DNA from: Rhodoferax sp.
Lineage (GTDB): Bacteria; Pseudomonadota; Gammaproteobacteria; Burkholderiales; Burkholderiaceae_C
DNA: 64,000 nt
NCBI RefSeq assembly: GCF_028714215.1
Contig: NZ_JAQTMS010000009.1
Location: 58,016 to 122,015, forward strand
Direction of reading: 5' to 3'
Numbering within the stretch: position 1 is the stretch's first letter; every line of letters begins with the position of its first letter. Below are positions 7,680 through 16,748 of the stretch, piece by piece. The notes beneath the pieces were generated by a model. It saw only the letters and a list, made by a program, of their open reading frames with translations. It was not told the origin of the DNA and ran no database searches. Made by a program: the position numbers and the translations under genes.

Positions 7680-8365
7680 TAGAGTATCAGAGCCAAGCTG
7701 GCTTCAAGGTGCTCCGAGGGCAGGCGCTTGAAGCCCGAACGTGCAAAGCGCTGCAGGCGACCCACGACAAAAGCGGTCAAAACAGAAGCGCACACCTGGC
7801 TGTCGACGCTGGGCGTGGCCGAACCGCTCAATTCGGTGGCGCCGCGCAAGCTCTGCTTGAAAGTGGCTTCGATCTTGTCAAAAAACTGGTTCATGCGTTG
7901 CTGCAGGCGTTCATTCTCAAACACCAGTGCATCGCCGACCATGACACGGGTCATGCCCGGATTTTTTTCCGCAAACTGCATCACCATGGCCACGATTTTG
8001 GCCGTCTGGCGCATGCCGGCTCTAGCGCCGTGTGCCGGGTCCGTCGGATCGGCCGAGTTCTCCCGGTCGGTGATCTGGTTAATCAGGGAAAAAATGGTTT
8101 GCTCGATGAACTCGATCAAGCCCTCGAACATTTGCGCCTTGCTGGCAAAGTGACGGTACAGCGCGGCTTCGCTGACCGCCAGTCGCGCCGCCAACCCGGC
8201 AGTGGTGATGCGCTCGGCACCGGGCTGCTCCAGCATGGTCGCCAGCGCCTGCAATATCTGCACCCTGCGCTCGCCCGGCTTGGGCCGTTTTCGAACCGGG
8301 GCAGCATTCTCGCCACCGGAAGAGGTTGGGGCAGTCGCGGGGGTGGGAACTTCAACGTCAGACAT
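7679..8365 (-). CDS. slmA: nucleoid occlusion factor SlmA (TetR family)
   Basis: 228-residue TetR-fold protein. A proline/alanine-rich N-terminal tail (about 25 residues) is followed by the helix-turn-helix ITTAGLAARLAVSEAALYRHF. This helix and the RRVQILQALATML lead are characteristic of SlmA, which binds chromosomal sites and blocks FtsZ ring assembly over the nucleoid. The gene lies downstream of argB on the same strand, an arrangement common in Burkholderiales. The ATG at 8365 is used; the tail is longer than in Escherichia coli SlmA. It could in principle be another TetR regulator, but motif and neighbour agree with SlmA. Confidence 0.85.
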   Translation of the reverse strand: MSDVEVPTPATAPTSSGGENAAPVRKRPKPGERRVQILQALATMLEQPGAERITTAGLAARLAVSEAALYRHFASKAQMFEGLIEFIEQTIFSLINQITDRENSADPTDPAHGARAGMRQTAKIVAMVMQFAEKNPGMTRVMVGDALVFENERLQQRMNQFFDKIEATFKQSLRGATELSGSATPSVDSQVCASVLTAFVVGRLQRFARSGFKRLPSEHLEASLALIL

Positions 8366-8467
8366 GGTACAGAGGGCGGAATGATAATTTCATTCTCGCA
8401 CAGTGGAGCCAAGGGTTTTCGCGGAGTCAGGCCGGCAACCAGGAGTTGCCGCGGACAACCCGATCAC

Positions 8468-9358
8468 CTAATGCGACCGAATCATGGTGCCGAAGGCCTG
8501 GTCGGTCAAAATTTCAAGCAGCAGCACGTGCGGAACCCGGCCGTCAACGATGTGCACCGAGTTGACGCCGCTTTTGGCTGCATCCAGGGCACCGCTGATC
8601 TTGGGCAGCATGCCGCCACTGAGGGTGCCGTCGGCAAACAACTCGTCAATTTCGCGCGCCGACAAATTGGTCAGCAATTCCCCCGCCTTGTTCAAGACAC
8701 CGGGCGTGTTGGTCAGCAATATCAGTTTCTCGGCACGCAGCACCGTCGCCAGCTTGCCCGCCACCACGTCGGCATTGATGTTGTAGCTCTCATTGTTCTC
8801 GCCAAACCCGATCGGGCTGATGACCGGAATGAAAGCGTCGTCCTGTAGTGCCTTGACCACACTGGGGTCTATGCTGACGATATCGCCGACCTGGCCGACA
8901 TCGTGTTCTTTGCTGGGGTCCTTGCTGTCCACCATTTTGAGTTTTTGCGCCCGGATCATGCCGCCATCACGCCCGGTCAGGCCTACCGCCTTGCCGCCAG
9001 CCTGGTGGATCAGGCCGACGATGTCCTGCTGCACTTCGCCCGCCAGCACCCACTCGACCACCTCCATGGTCTCGGCGTCGGTCACGCGCATGCCCTGGAT
9101 GAATTCGCCTTTTTTCCCCAGGCGTTTGAGGGCGGTCTCAATCTGCGGCCCACCCCCATGCACCACCACCGGGTTGATACCCACCAGCTTGAGCAGCACC
9201 ACATCCTCCGCGAAGTCGGCCTGCAGCGCGGGATCGGTCATGGCGTTGCCGCCATATTTGATGACCATGGTCTTGCCATGGAACTTGCGAATGTAGGGCA
9301 GCGCCTGGGCCAGGATTTCGGCTTTGTCGCGCGGGGGAATGTTGCTGACGTCGGTCAT
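8468..9358 (-). CDS. argB: acetylglutamate kinase
   Basis: 296-residue amino-acid kinase that phosphorylates N-acetyl-L-glutamate in the second step of arginine synthesis. The glycine-rich phosphate loops KYGGNAM and VVHGGGPQI near the N-terminus and the internal segment [21 protein letters not shown] are diagnostic. Length is normal for the family and the ATG at 9358 fits the usual short N-terminal helix that precedes the first strand. It is followed by slmA after 102 nt that contain a small hairpin (GGCAAC...GTTGCC). Other arginine genes are absent here, as is usual for dispersed arg genes. Confidence 0.95.
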   Translation of the reverse strand: MTDVSNIPPRDKAEILAQALPYIRKFHGKTMVIKYGGNAMTDPALQADFAEDVVLLKLVGINPVVVHGGGPQIETALKRLGKKGEFIQGMRVTDAETMEVVEWVLAGEVQQDIVGLIHQAGGKAVGLTGRDGGMIRAQKLKMVDSKDPSKEHDVGQVGDIVSIDPSVVKALQDDAFIPVISPIGFGENNESYNINADVVAGKLATVLRAEKLILLTNTPGVLNKAGELLTNLSAREIDELFADGTLSGGMLPKISGALDAAKSGVNSVHIVDGRVPHVLLLEILTDQAFGTMIRSH

Positions 9359-9390
9359 GGCGGCTCGGGGGGTGGAGAAAGCGTGGCAGA

Positions 9391-9756
9391 TCAGCTCTTG
9401 ATGGCGAACTCTTCCCTGGTCTTCCCTTGCGCCACAAGAGCCGCCAACCAGCGCGGCGTCAGCCCGCGGCCGCTCCAGGTTTCGCCGTTCGGACCGCGGA
9501 ACTTGGCGGCAACCACCGCAGCTTCTTTTGGCTTCTTTTTGGTTTTGCCGGGGGCACCCTTGGCGGCAGCCGCGATTTTGGATCGACCTTTGCCGCCACG
9601 CGCTTTGCCGGGCTGCAAATCCTTCAAGGTGATGCCGAAGGCCTGCATCTTGGCAAGAATGTCCTGCACCGTTTTGTCAAACTCCCGCGCCCTGATTTCC
9701 AACGCCTGTTTCTGCAGTTTCTCAATCTGACTTTGAATTTCGATCAAATTACTCAT
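9391..9756 (-). CDS. H-NS-like histone family nucleoid protein
   Basis: 121-residue H-NS/MvaT-like DNA-binding protein of the short betaproteobacterial type. The N-terminal half is a coiled coil for oligomerisation ([20 protein letters not shown]). It is followed by a basic alanine/lysine-rich linker and a C-terminal DNA-binding module containing [19 protein letters not shown], where the GETWSGRG loop contacts AT-rich minor grooves. The start at 9756 is preferred over codons further upstream because an AGGATGG stretch lies before it. Its position beside the AT-richer polysaccharide operon is suggestive, since H-NS proteins silence such regions, but a local role is only inference. Confidence 0.9.
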   Translation of the reverse strand: MSNLIEIQSQIEKLQKQALEIRAREFDKTVQDILAKMQAFGITLKDLQPGKARGGKGRSKIAAAAKGAPGKTKKKPKEAAVVAAKFRGPNGETWSGRGLTPRWLAALVAQGKTREEFAIKS

Positions 9757-9828
9757 GTTGAACACCATCCTGTTGAAATTTAAGATCCCACCAATAATCT
9801 GCAATTTGCAGGCCAAGTTTTTTTAATT

Positions 9829-10389
9829 CTAATGCGTGACATTATCTCTCCTTAATACCGCGAAGGCAGTCAGTATTATGATTTTGATGTCAAAGCTGAA
9901 CGACCTTTTTTCCAGATACTCAATGTCCAGCGCCACTTTTTTCGCCAGTGGCAACTCGTCCCGCCCATTGATTTGCGCCCAGCCGGTCAAACCCGGCAGC
10001 AACCGGTGCACACCGCAGCGGGTTCTTGATTCAATCAGATCGTGCTGGTTGAAAAGGGCCGGCCGGGGACCGACAAAACTCATGTCGCCCCTGATGATGC
10101 TCCACAGTTGAGGCAATTCGTCCAGACTGCTCTTGCGCAGGAAACTGCCGACTGCGGTCAGGTAGGCATCCGGATTACTAAGCAAATGGGTAGCCACCAC
10201 CGGAGTTCCGGTTTGCATGCTGCGGAACTTCGGCATTTTGAAGAGCTGGTTGTTGCGCCCAACCCGGTCGGACCAATAAAGTATCGGACCGCTGGAAGTC
10301 AGTCCCACTGACAGCGCAATCAACAGCAGGGGCAGCAGCAGAAAAATACCCAGGGAGAGCGCCAGCACCAAATCGAATATTCTTTTCAT
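9829..10389 (-). CDS. undecaprenyl-phosphate sugar-1-phosphate transferase (priming enzyme)
   Basis: 186-residue bacterial sugar transferase of the short PglC-like type: one N-terminal membrane segment (FDLVLALSLGIFLLLPLLLI) followed by the catalytic domain. KFRSM, the DE dyad in LDELPQLW, and SFVGPRP are all present. It would load the first sugar phosphate onto undecaprenyl phosphate at the inner face of the membrane to start the repeat unit. The ATG at 10389 directly precedes the membrane helix; the longer frame to 10428 adds 13 residues with no family match. It is the last gene of the polysaccharide operon and follows the WbpV-like reductase and a GT2 gene. The primed sugar is unknown. Confidence 0.9.
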   Translation of the reverse strand: MKRIFDLVLALSLGIFLLLPLLLIALSVGLTSSGPILYWSDRVGRNNQLFKMPKFRSMQTGTPVVATHLLSNPDAYLTAVGSFLRKSSLDELPQLWSIIRGDMSFVGPRPALFNQHDLIESRTRCGVHRLLPGLTGWAQINGRDELPLAKKVALDIEYLEKRSFSFDIKIIILTAFAVLRRDNVTH

Positions 10390-10472
10390 ACCATTTTTGA
10401 ATTCTTGCCGCGACACACAATCAACCAAGACTAGCCCTTCATTGAATACCAGCCGTCATTGGCTGATGCCGC

Positions 10473-11276
10473 CTAACGGTGCCGGGTTTGCCAATAAACC
10501 GACGACAGAAAGAAGCGCAGCATACTGCGCAGGTGCCACGCCAAATACCTGAAATTACGATGGCTGTGGCGCTGGGCCTGGTGCACTACGCAGGCCCCGG
10601 GACACAGCCGCGCTTCCTGACCCCGCAATCGCAGCCGGGCACAAATATCAACATCCTCATAGTAAAGAAAATAGCCCTCGTCGAAGCCGCCCAGTCGTTC
10701 AAAGACATGGCGCGGAAACAGCATGAACATGCCGCCAACCCAATCCGGGCAGACCGGAGCAGCGTCGACCACGTAGTCCGGCCCCCAACCGCGTCCGAAC
10801 AGCTTGCCCAGTATTCTGAACGGTGTCGGGAAACGCCGGGCACTGTCCTCCAGTTGGCCATTCTCATTCATCACCAACGGGGCAACCACTCCCACCGAAG
10901 AATTGTCAAGGCTCGACAACAAAGCTGGAAATGGGTTGCTGGCAAGGCGGATGTCCGGGTTGATGACACAAAAATTGCGTCCTGAGGCATGGCTGAAGGC
11001 CTGATTCTGGTTGGCCCCAAAGCCCTTGTGACTACCGTTTCGAAGCAGCTTGATGGGGTAGGAAAAACTGTCCAGGGCAAAAGGCAGGGTTTCATCCCGG
11101 TTCAGCGTCAGGATCAACTCAAAACGCGAATCCCGGCAATGCGCTTCCAGGCCCCGCAACAACTCTGCCACCAGCGTAATCTGCGCATGGCTGACAACAG
11201 AAATTGAAATATCCGTGGTGCCCGGTTCAACCTTCTTTTCAAGGGCAGGCGAGTCGGGATGAAACAGCTTTTTCAT
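10473..11276 (-). CDS. GT2 glycosyltransferase (WbbL/rhamnosyltransferase-like)
   Basis: 267-residue family 2 glycosyltransferase. SISVVSH opens the nucleotide-binding fold, VINPDIRL carries the metal-binding acidic motif, and the C-terminal half has DWVGGMFMLFPRHVFERLGG followed by YYEDVDICARLRLRG, the pattern of WbbL-type rhamnosyl or fucosyl transferases. Both dTDP-rhamnose and GDP-fucose are made by this cluster, so a deoxyhexose donor is plausible. The ATG at 11276 overlaps the upstream reductase stop by four bases (ATGA), which fixes the start. Acceptor and linkage are unknown. Confidence 0.88.
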   Translation of the reverse strand: MKKLFHPDSPALEKKVEPGTTDISISVVSHAQITLVAELLRGLEAHCRDSRFELILTLNRDETLPFALDSFSYPIKLLRNGSHKGFGANQNQAFSHASGRNFCVINPDIRLASNPFPALLSSLDNSSVGVVAPLVMNENGQLEDSARRFPTPFRILGKLFGRGWGPDYVVDAAPVCPDWVGGMFMLFPRHVFERLGGFDEGYFLYYEDVDICARLRLRGQEARLCPGACVVHQAQRHSHRNFRYLAWHLRSMLRFFLSSVYWQTRHR

Positions 11277-12220
11277 GGTTTTCGCATGCCTGCCACCGCC
11301 CTGCGCAGCCCCTGGTCCATCGAGACCGAGGGCGTCCACTCCAAAAGCCTGCGCGCCTTCGAAATATCCACGCGCAAACTGCCACAAACCCGCTGTATCA
11401 CGTCGCTATTGCCAAACACTTTGCCAGCGGCCCACAACAGCGGCACCGGCACCGATACCAGGCGGGCCGGAACCCCCATCACCTGCGCCAGATTGCGCAC
11501 CAAGTCGGCGCTGGAAACATCGTGCCCGTCACTGACCAGAAAAGTCTGGTTACCGGCCCGCGGCTGCGTCATGCAGGTAGCGATAAAGTCAATCAGGTTG
11601 TCGATCGCCACCATGCTACGCAAGTTATGCACGGCACCCAGGGGCAAGGGCCAACCCCGTTGCACAGCGCGCATCAGGGCGGCAAAATTGGCTCTAACGC
11701 CGGGGCCATACACCAAGGGCGGGCGAATGACAACGACTTCCAGGCCGGTTTCCTCGGCAATTTGCCTCAATCCCAGTTCGGCTTTCAATTTCGAATGGGC
11801 GTAAGGGTTGTGGGGCTGCGGTTGATCGTTCTCGGAGAATGCAGTACCGACTTCGGTTTTGACACCGTTGACACCAATGGAACTCAAGAATACGAAGCGC
11901 CGCACACCGGCCGCGGCCGCCTGCCGTGCCAGTTGCAGCGTCAGATCCACGTTGACGCGCTCGAATTCGGCAACTGACTTGACGGGATCGTCGTTCAAAA
12001 CATGCACCCGCGCCGCAGCGTGCACCATCACATCAACACCAGCCAGCGCGGTTTGCCAAGGCACTTCGGAAGTTGACAGATACTGCGCCCCCGGCACCGG
12101 ACTGTCAGGTGTCGCACGCGTCGTCGCCACCACCGCACAGCCACCCCGCGCCACCAAATGGGCGGTGAGTGCGCGCCCGACAAAACCCGAAGCACCGGTA
12201 ACAAGAACCCGCTGTGTCAT
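11273..12220 (-). CDS. NAD(P)-dependent nucleotide-sugar reductase/epimerase (WbpV/WreQ-like)
   Basis: 315-residue extended SDR protein. The cofactor loop TGASGFVG is at the N-terminus, the active-site tyrosine in YAHSKLKAEL, and the family segments VHAAARVHV, VYGPGVRANF and FLVSDGHDVSS match the group of WbpV and WreQ. Those enzymes reduce 4-keto UDP-sugars to UDP-N-acetyl-fucosamine or -quinovosamine. Being next to the priming transferase, it may supply the first sugar of the repeat. The matching 4,6-dehydratase is not in the window, so the product is inference. Start and stop overlap their neighbours by four bases each, fixing the ATG at 12220. Confidence 0.82.
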   Translation of the reverse strand: MTQRVLVTGASGFVGRALTAHLVARGGCAVVATTRATPDSPVPGAQYLSTSEVPWQTALAGVDVMVHAAARVHVLNDDPVKSVAEFERVNVDLTLQLARQAAAAGVRRFVFLSSIGVNGVKTEVGTAFSENDQPQPHNPYAHSKLKAELGLRQIAEETGLEVVVIRPPLVYGPGVRANFAALMRAVQRGWPLPLGAVHNLRSMVAIDNLIDFIATCMTQPRAGNQTFLVSDGHDVSSADLVRNLAQVMGVPARLVSVPVPLLWAAGKVFGNSDVIQRVCGSLRVDISKARRLLEWTPSVSMDQGLRRAVAGMRKP

Positions 12221-13146
12221 ATCCCGTCCTTCATGGCAGGTTTGAAAATGGCCAACAGCACACAGGAAAGGAAAAACCACAACTGGTCCAGAGGCCTGCG
12301 CCGGCACTGCCGAGCCTGTAGCGCCAGCCATAAATAGCCGGGTCGCCCCCGGCGCAAGCCTCGCTGCACCACGGGCAGCGAAGAGGCCCCAACTGCATCG
12401 GCAATCAGCAGGGACTGTTGAAACCCATAACCACTCAACACCTTCCGGGCTCGCAACCAAAACGACCGCCATCCAGCATTCACGCCAATCTGGTTGTTGG
12501 CATGCTGCCGATATTCGATGCTCGACCAGTCGTCAATTGCCCAAGAATAGTGATGCGACCGGGCAAAAGCATAGGCCAACCAATCGTGATAATCGATATC
12601 CGAAAGGTCAGGACCCCTGCGTCGCACCAATTCCTGGAACGGCAGCGCCAGACTGCGGTGCATTACATAGGTGCAACCAGGGCCAGCAGATTCAAAAAGA
12701 TAATCATGGGTCCGCTGCGGCCAGGCCTTGTTAACTCGTTTTGATTTGCCGCCAGGCCAAAAAGCAGTGAAGTTGCTGGAGTATCCGGATGCATTCAAAG
12801 TTTTGATCGTCCGATGCGCGCGCGCCAGTTTGTCGGTCTGCCAAATATCATCCTGGTCGGCGAAACTCAAATAGTCAAAGTCAGTCAGATCCACATCCCG
12901 CAGCAGTCGGTAGAAATTTCTCCCGGCGCTGCCGAACCGACGGCCGCAAGGCAATAGGGTCAGTCGAGGTTCCGACATCGCCCACGCGGCAAGTCGCTGC
13001 TCGGTACCATCGACTGATTGGTCGACACTGACAAACAACTGCAACACAACGCCGGCTTGCGCCAGAATGGATTCAATCTGTTCTGCAATGAATGTCATGC
13101 CGTTATAGGCGGCCAGACACACCGCAAAACGGGGTGGCTTCTCCAT
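12217..13146 (-). CDS. GT2 glycosyltransferase (rhamnosyltransferase-like)
   Basis: 309-residue family 2 glycosyltransferase. RFAVCLAAYNG opens the fold and DYLSFADQDDIW holds the DxD-type metal site with the QDDIW signature often seen in rhamnosyltransferases. The C-terminal part is hydrophobic and basic, consistent with membrane association. The ATG at 13146 has AGGA six bases upstream; an ATG five codons earlier lacks a binding site. Start lies 50 bases inside the 3' end of the upstream GT2 gene. Its stop overlaps the reductase start (ATGA). Donor sugar is inferred only from the rhamnose genes in the same operon. Confidence 0.83.
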   Translation of the reverse strand: MEKPPRFAVCLAAYNGMTFIAEQIESILAQAGVVLQLFVSVDQSVDGTEQRLAAWAMSEPRLTLLPCGRRFGSAGRNFYRLLRDVDLTDFDYLSFADQDDIWQTDKLARAHRTIKTLNASGYSSNFTAFWPGGKSKRVNKAWPQRTHDYLFESAGPGCTYVMHRSLALPFQELVRRRGPDLSDIDYHDWLAYAFARSHHYSWAIDDWSSIEYRQHANNQIGVNAGWRSFWLRARKVLSGYGFQQSLLIADAVGASSLPVVQRGLRRGRPGYLWLALQARQCRRRPLDQLWFFLSCVLLAIFKPAMKDGI

Positions 13147-13195
13147 GGTGTCCTGGTACATGATCGGCAGAGTATCGGTCAACACAAAATCAAGA

Positions 13196-14035
13196 TCACC
13201 GGTCGCTGCCGCGCAATCCAGCGCCAAGGCGCCAAACTGCAACCTTGGCAATGCGCCTGAAAAACTTGAACAGCGAAAATAGTCTCAGCGCATAAGCCGC
13301 GGGGCGTGAGAGCTTGCCCTTGGCCCATAGCACGCGGTAATTGTCCATGTCGGCGCTGGCCATCTGCCACAAGTTGGAACTCAGCCCACCGAAGCCGTAG
13401 GGCACTTTGTAAGTAGCAGCCAGATCGAGTTGCAAGCAGTCGACCCGGCCGCCATCGCACACAATTTCTAGCCATAGCAGACGATCCTCCATGTGGCGCC
13501 GTCCTTCGGAAAACCTCTGCCGGATATCCCGCCGGAGCATCACCGATGGGGTGATGAATTTGTTTGCCAACAACAATGACCACTTGGGAATCCGTTTGGC
13601 CATCAACTTGTCCAAGTCCCAATCGGGTTTCATGGCCGAGTTCTGCAAGATCCGGTGGCCATGCCCGCATAGCGCGACATCGGGCACAGCCTCCATGTAA
13701 GCGTATTGAATTGCCAATTTTTCCGGGTGCCACGCATCATCGGCATCCAGAAAAGCAATATAGGGTTGGCTTGCCACGGCCCAGCCAGCGTTGCGGGCAT
13801 TGGCCACACCCTGATTCTCCTCATGCCGCAACAACTTTATCCTGCCAGGATAGGCACTGGCAAGTTCCGTTAATTTGGTCCAGGTATCGTCCGTGCTGGC
13901 ATCATCAATCAAGATGATTTCTGCCGGGCCTCTGGTTTGCGAAACCACCGACGAAACCGCCCGCTCAATGGTCGCGACACAGGCATGGCAGGGAATAACC
14001 ACTGTTACCGGTACCGGCTTCAGGTTCAACTTCAT
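13196..14035 (-). CDS. GT2 glycosyltransferase
   Basis: 279-residue family 2 glycosyltransferase with VTVVIPCHA at the N-terminus, the IILIDDASTDDTW nucleotide-binding loop, and the metal-binding motif in AFLDADDAWHPEKL. The C-terminal half is basic and probably sits at the membrane. Start ATG at 14035 directly follows the usual family lead. It is the third glycosyltransferase counted from the priming enzyme and would add one sugar of the lipid-linked repeat. An 87-nt gap separates it from the next upstream GT2 gene, longer than most junctions in this operon. Confidence 0.86.
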   Translation of the reverse strand: MKLNLKPVPVTVVIPCHACVATIERAVSSVVSQTRGPAEIILIDDASTDDTWTKLTELASAYPGRIKLLRHEENQGVANARNAGWAVASQPYIAFLDADDAWHPEKLAIQYAYMEAVPDVALCGHGHRILQNSAMKPDWDLDKLMAKRIPKWSLLLANKFITPSVMLRRDIRQRFSEGRRHMEDRLLWLEIVCDGGRVDCLQLDLAATYKVPYGFGGLSSNLWQMASADMDNYRVLWAKGKLSRPAAYALRLFSLFKFFRRIAKVAVWRLGAGLRGSDR

Positions 14036-14122
14036 GACAACTTAAACCGGTTCAACATACGCGTCGGCCATCTGGATGCCTTTCTGCACCGGGTTTTGTG
14101 ATCAGGTAAGCAAGTCTTCCCA

Positions 14123-15187
14123 TCAGCGCTCTGATCCAAGATACAGAGATTTCATTCTTGCAAAAAATTCGCTGCCAGGACGTATTCGCAGCGTACTCAG
14201 AAGCCAAATCCTGATTCTCACCCCTAACGAGAAATCGGTACCAAACTCGTCATTCAACCTGCCCCAGCGCTGTAGCGCATCTGGGCACTGTGCCGCCACT
14301 CGATAATAAAGACGTGTCAAATGATCCAGAATCACAGCGCGCGCTTCGCCTTGATGGTGCCGCAACAGCTCGGTAAAGGCGCGGTCCACGATATTCATAT
14401 TTACCGGTGGCCATCGAGGGTCCCGAAGTTTCACAATCTCGTCGGCCCATCCAGTGTTGAGCTTCAACAAACCGAAAATGAACCGGCTGTGTCGAAGCCT
14501 TATATTCTGCGTTAACTCTTGCTGGCAAGAGGATTCCCGGTTTGAAACTTGCCTGGGATGCTGGCGGTAAAGCAGCAAAACCTCCGGCACATTGGTCATT
14601 CGACAATCCAGCTGAGCTGCTCTGGTCCAGAGATCATAATCTTCACACTTTTCCCACTGCTTGTCGTACAGCAGCCGCTTGGCCAGCCCGGTTCGCATCA
14701 GAACTGTCGGGTGGGCAAACATGGTGCCAAACATCAAACCAACCCTGATGGCCTGATCGGACAGTGGGTGTCTGAGTACACGTTTGTCCTTGGCGCCGAA
14801 AAACCTTACCCAACTGCCGCAAATATCGGCCCCCGTTCGTTCAATCCAGGCCAGTTGCACCTCAAGACGATTGGGCAACGCGATGTCATCGGCATCCATC
14901 CGGGCAATCCATTCACCTCGTGCAATTTTTATCCCCTCGTTAAGAGTATCGACAAGGCCCTTGTTTTCTCTTGAAACAAGAACCACCCGTTCATCCTTCT
15001 GTTGGAACTGTTCCAGAATACGCAAGGTCGCGTCGGTCGATCCATCGTCGATAACGATGCATTCAAAATTACCGAAAGTCTGGTTCAGAATGGACTGAAG
15101 CGCCGCCTCAACATACCGTTCCGCATTGAAAACCGGTAACAAGACGGATACCAAAGGTGCCGCCGCAGGATTTCCGGTTCGGCCCAT
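14123..15187 (-). CDS. GT2 glycosyltransferase
   Basis: Family 2 glycosyltransferase of about 354 residues: PLVSVLLPVFNAERYVE at the N-terminus, CIVIDDGSTDATL, and the DxD site in WIARMDADDIALPNRL. A further C-terminal helical region follows. Two ATGs in tandem (15190 and 15187) overlap the stop codon of the GT11 gene, so translation is probably coupled. The DNA of this part of the cluster is visibly richer in A and T than the rfb genes, suggesting a different origin. Donor and acceptor are unknown. Confidence 0.87.
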   Translation of the reverse strand: MGRTGNPAAAPLVSVLLPVFNAERYVEAALQSILNQTFGNFECIVIDDGSTDATLRILEQFQQKDERVVLVSRENKGLVDTLNEGIKIARGEWIARMDADDIALPNRLEVQLAWIERTGADICGSWVRFFGAKDKRVLRHPLSDQAIRVGLMFGTMFAHPTVLMRTGLAKRLLYDKQWEKCEDYDLWTRAAQLDCRMTNVPEVLLLYRQHPRQVSNRESSCQQELTQNIRLRHSRFIFGLLKLNTGWADEIVKLRDPRWPPVNMNIVDRAFTELLRHHQGEARAVILDHLTRLYYRVAAQCPDALQRWGRLNDEFGTDFSLGVRIRIWLLSTLRIRPGSEFFARMKSLYLGSER

Positions 15188-16074
15188 CATAGAACCGACC
15201 AGTTTTCAGGAATTAGATCCCTGGTGTCAATCGGATGCACGAACCAGTTTTTGGGAGCCAGTACAATTTTTTCGGGGTTGGAATTCAACCACGCCCCCCA
15301 CCAACTGAATGAACTGTTGGCGATAATGTTGTGCTTGCACAGGCTCATCAAATACATGTCGATGTAGCTCTCCGCACCATGATTTCGATCAACATACTGA
15401 CAAGGTGCATCTATCTTCAAATTACCCTTGACCCAATCCATATCGTCCGAAAAGACAAAGAAATAAGGGCGCTCTATCCGTTGCAATACATATCCAATGG
15501 CGTCTCTGTAATACTCGATGGAACAGATGCCATGTTTGGCCTGGGTCGTTGGATTGGTCAGAAAATCGCCGCGCCGCACATGCACGCTGACCGCGTTGAC
15601 TCTATTTATCTCTTCTATCGTATTATCATTCTGCCTATTATTCAGCGCCTTGAAGGTAAAATCAGAACGTAGCACCGAGGCATGTTTGCCGAAATATTTC
15701 TGGGACTGCCAGTAACCCTTCAAATAGCAATTCGATGGAACACTGTTCAAGCCGGTCCAGTAATGAAAATGTGGTTCAACGACCAAACTGGGACGCCGGA
15801 GCCAGCTCATACCTGGCCGCTCGATCACCCGTCTGACAACCGGCGAAAACTGCCACCCCAACGCACGGCGCACCTCCGCCCCGGTGGCAATTTCAAATTG
15901 GCCAGCGAAGATGCGTGCCAACTCAAATCCCTGGTGCAAGCGGTAGTCCGCGAAACCCGAAATATCCAGATGCAATGCTTGCCCACGCTCGATTGACAGG
16001 GCACGACCAGCTGCAAACTGAAACATCTGGTTGCCCAGCCCACCTATGATTTGAGAAATAATCAAATCCATCAC
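15187..16074 (-). CDS. GT11 alpha-1,2-fucosyltransferase-like protein
   Basis: 295-residue family 11 glycosyltransferase. QIIGGLGNQMFQFAAGRAL at the N-terminus, the HVRRGD donor-binding motif in the middle, FFVFSDD, and NSSFSWWGAWLN near the C-terminus are the four conserved blocks of alpha-1,2-fucosyltransferases. It would transfer fucose from GDP-L-fucose, which gmd and fcl of the same operon produce, to a galactose-like acceptor. The gene is clearly AT-rich (about one third GC in the stretch near 15600) compared with the flanking genes, so recent transfer is likely. Start overlaps the upstream methyltransferase stop by four bases. Confidence 0.9.
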   Translation of the reverse strand: MMDLIISQIIGGLGNQMFQFAAGRALSIERGQALHLDISGFADYRLHQGFELARIFAGQFEIATGAEVRRALGWQFSPVVRRVIERPGMSWLRRPSLVVEPHFHYWTGLNSVPSNCYLKGYWQSQKYFGKHASVLRSDFTFKALNNRQNDNTIEEINRVNAVSVHVRRGDFLTNPTTQAKHGICSIEYYRDAIGYVLQRIERPYFFVFSDDMDWVKGNLKIDAPCQYVDRNHGAESYIDMYLMSLCKHNIIANSSFSWWGAWLNSNPEKIVLAPKNWFVHPIDTRDLIPENWSVL

Positions 16075-16742
16075 AGCCGAAGTTTATTCATGATCCGGTC
16101 CGCCAACCTGCGGACCTTTCCTTTCCGGACAATCAGAGAACTGTCTGGCAGCAGCGCTTGCAGATCACTTGCCGGTTCAACTGCAAATGGCCGATTGAAC
16201 TCAAATCCCTCGAAAAATAGCCGCTTGTTGGCCGCACACAAGTCATCCCAGCCATATTCCAGCGATTTTCGGAAGAAAGAACTGATTGAGGCAAATTGTT
16301 GAAGCGCCGTATCTTGTTTTGGTAAATATTGGAAAACCCGCCGCTCAAAGTCGAATTTGACAAGCTGCAGATGCACGTCGAAATCGTATAGGTAATCGTA
16401 AGTCACTAATGGATATTCGAGATAACCACGCCCACCACCGACCCTGAAGACTTCACTCAAAAAAAACTGCGGATCGATAACATGCTCGATCACGTGGGAG
16501 CAGATGACATAGTCGAACTGTCGATCCGTGAAGGGAAATTGTTTACCCTCATAGTAATGAACCGGTCGACCGCCCAGATCGGTGCTGCCGGCTATGCCAC
16601 CGCGCTGGGAAACCCGATCGGCGTTATTGTCAAAATTCAATTCCAGAAAAGCGTTGCTTCTGAAATGAGGTAAAGCGCCGGGTCCAATTTCCAGCACTCT
16701 GTCAGCAGCCTGAATAAGGGTGATTTTTTCCGGGAACAACAT
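16071..16742 (-). CDS. SAM-dependent methyltransferase-like protein
   Basis: 223-residue class I methyltransferase-like protein. Motif I is VLEIGPGALPHF, and the region FDYVICSHVIEHVIDPQFFL matches the methyltransferase-11/23 pattern with the SHVIEHV helix. Only the front half of the fold is well conserved; the rest is rich in aromatic residues. It might methylate a sugar of the repeat or a glycan terminus, which could limit chain length, but this is inference. ATG at 16742 lies seven bases past the stop of the next methyltransferase gene. Confidence 0.78.
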   Translation of the reverse strand: MLFPEKITLIQAADRVLEIGPGALPHFRSNAFLELNFDNNADRVSQRGGIAGSTDLGGRPVHYYEGKQFPFTDRQFDYVICSHVIEHVIDPQFFLSEVFRVGGGRGYLEYPLVTYDYLYDFDVHLQLVKFDFERRVFQYLPKQDTALQQFASISSFFRKSLEYGWDDLCAANKRLFFEGFEFNRPFAVEPASDLQALLPDSSLIVRKGKVRRLADRIMNKLRL

Positions 16743-16748
16743 ATCAGC

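Noticed and set aside
6824..8365. Two adjacent TetR genes as a duplicated pair
   Set aside because: They differ in helix-turn-helix and C-terminal domains; one fits SlmA and belongs to the argB unit, the other to the fatty-acid operon.
13179..13733. 184-codon minus-strand frame inside a GT2 gene
   Set aside because: Out-of-frame overlap with the glycosyltransferase; the GT2 frame carries all motifs.
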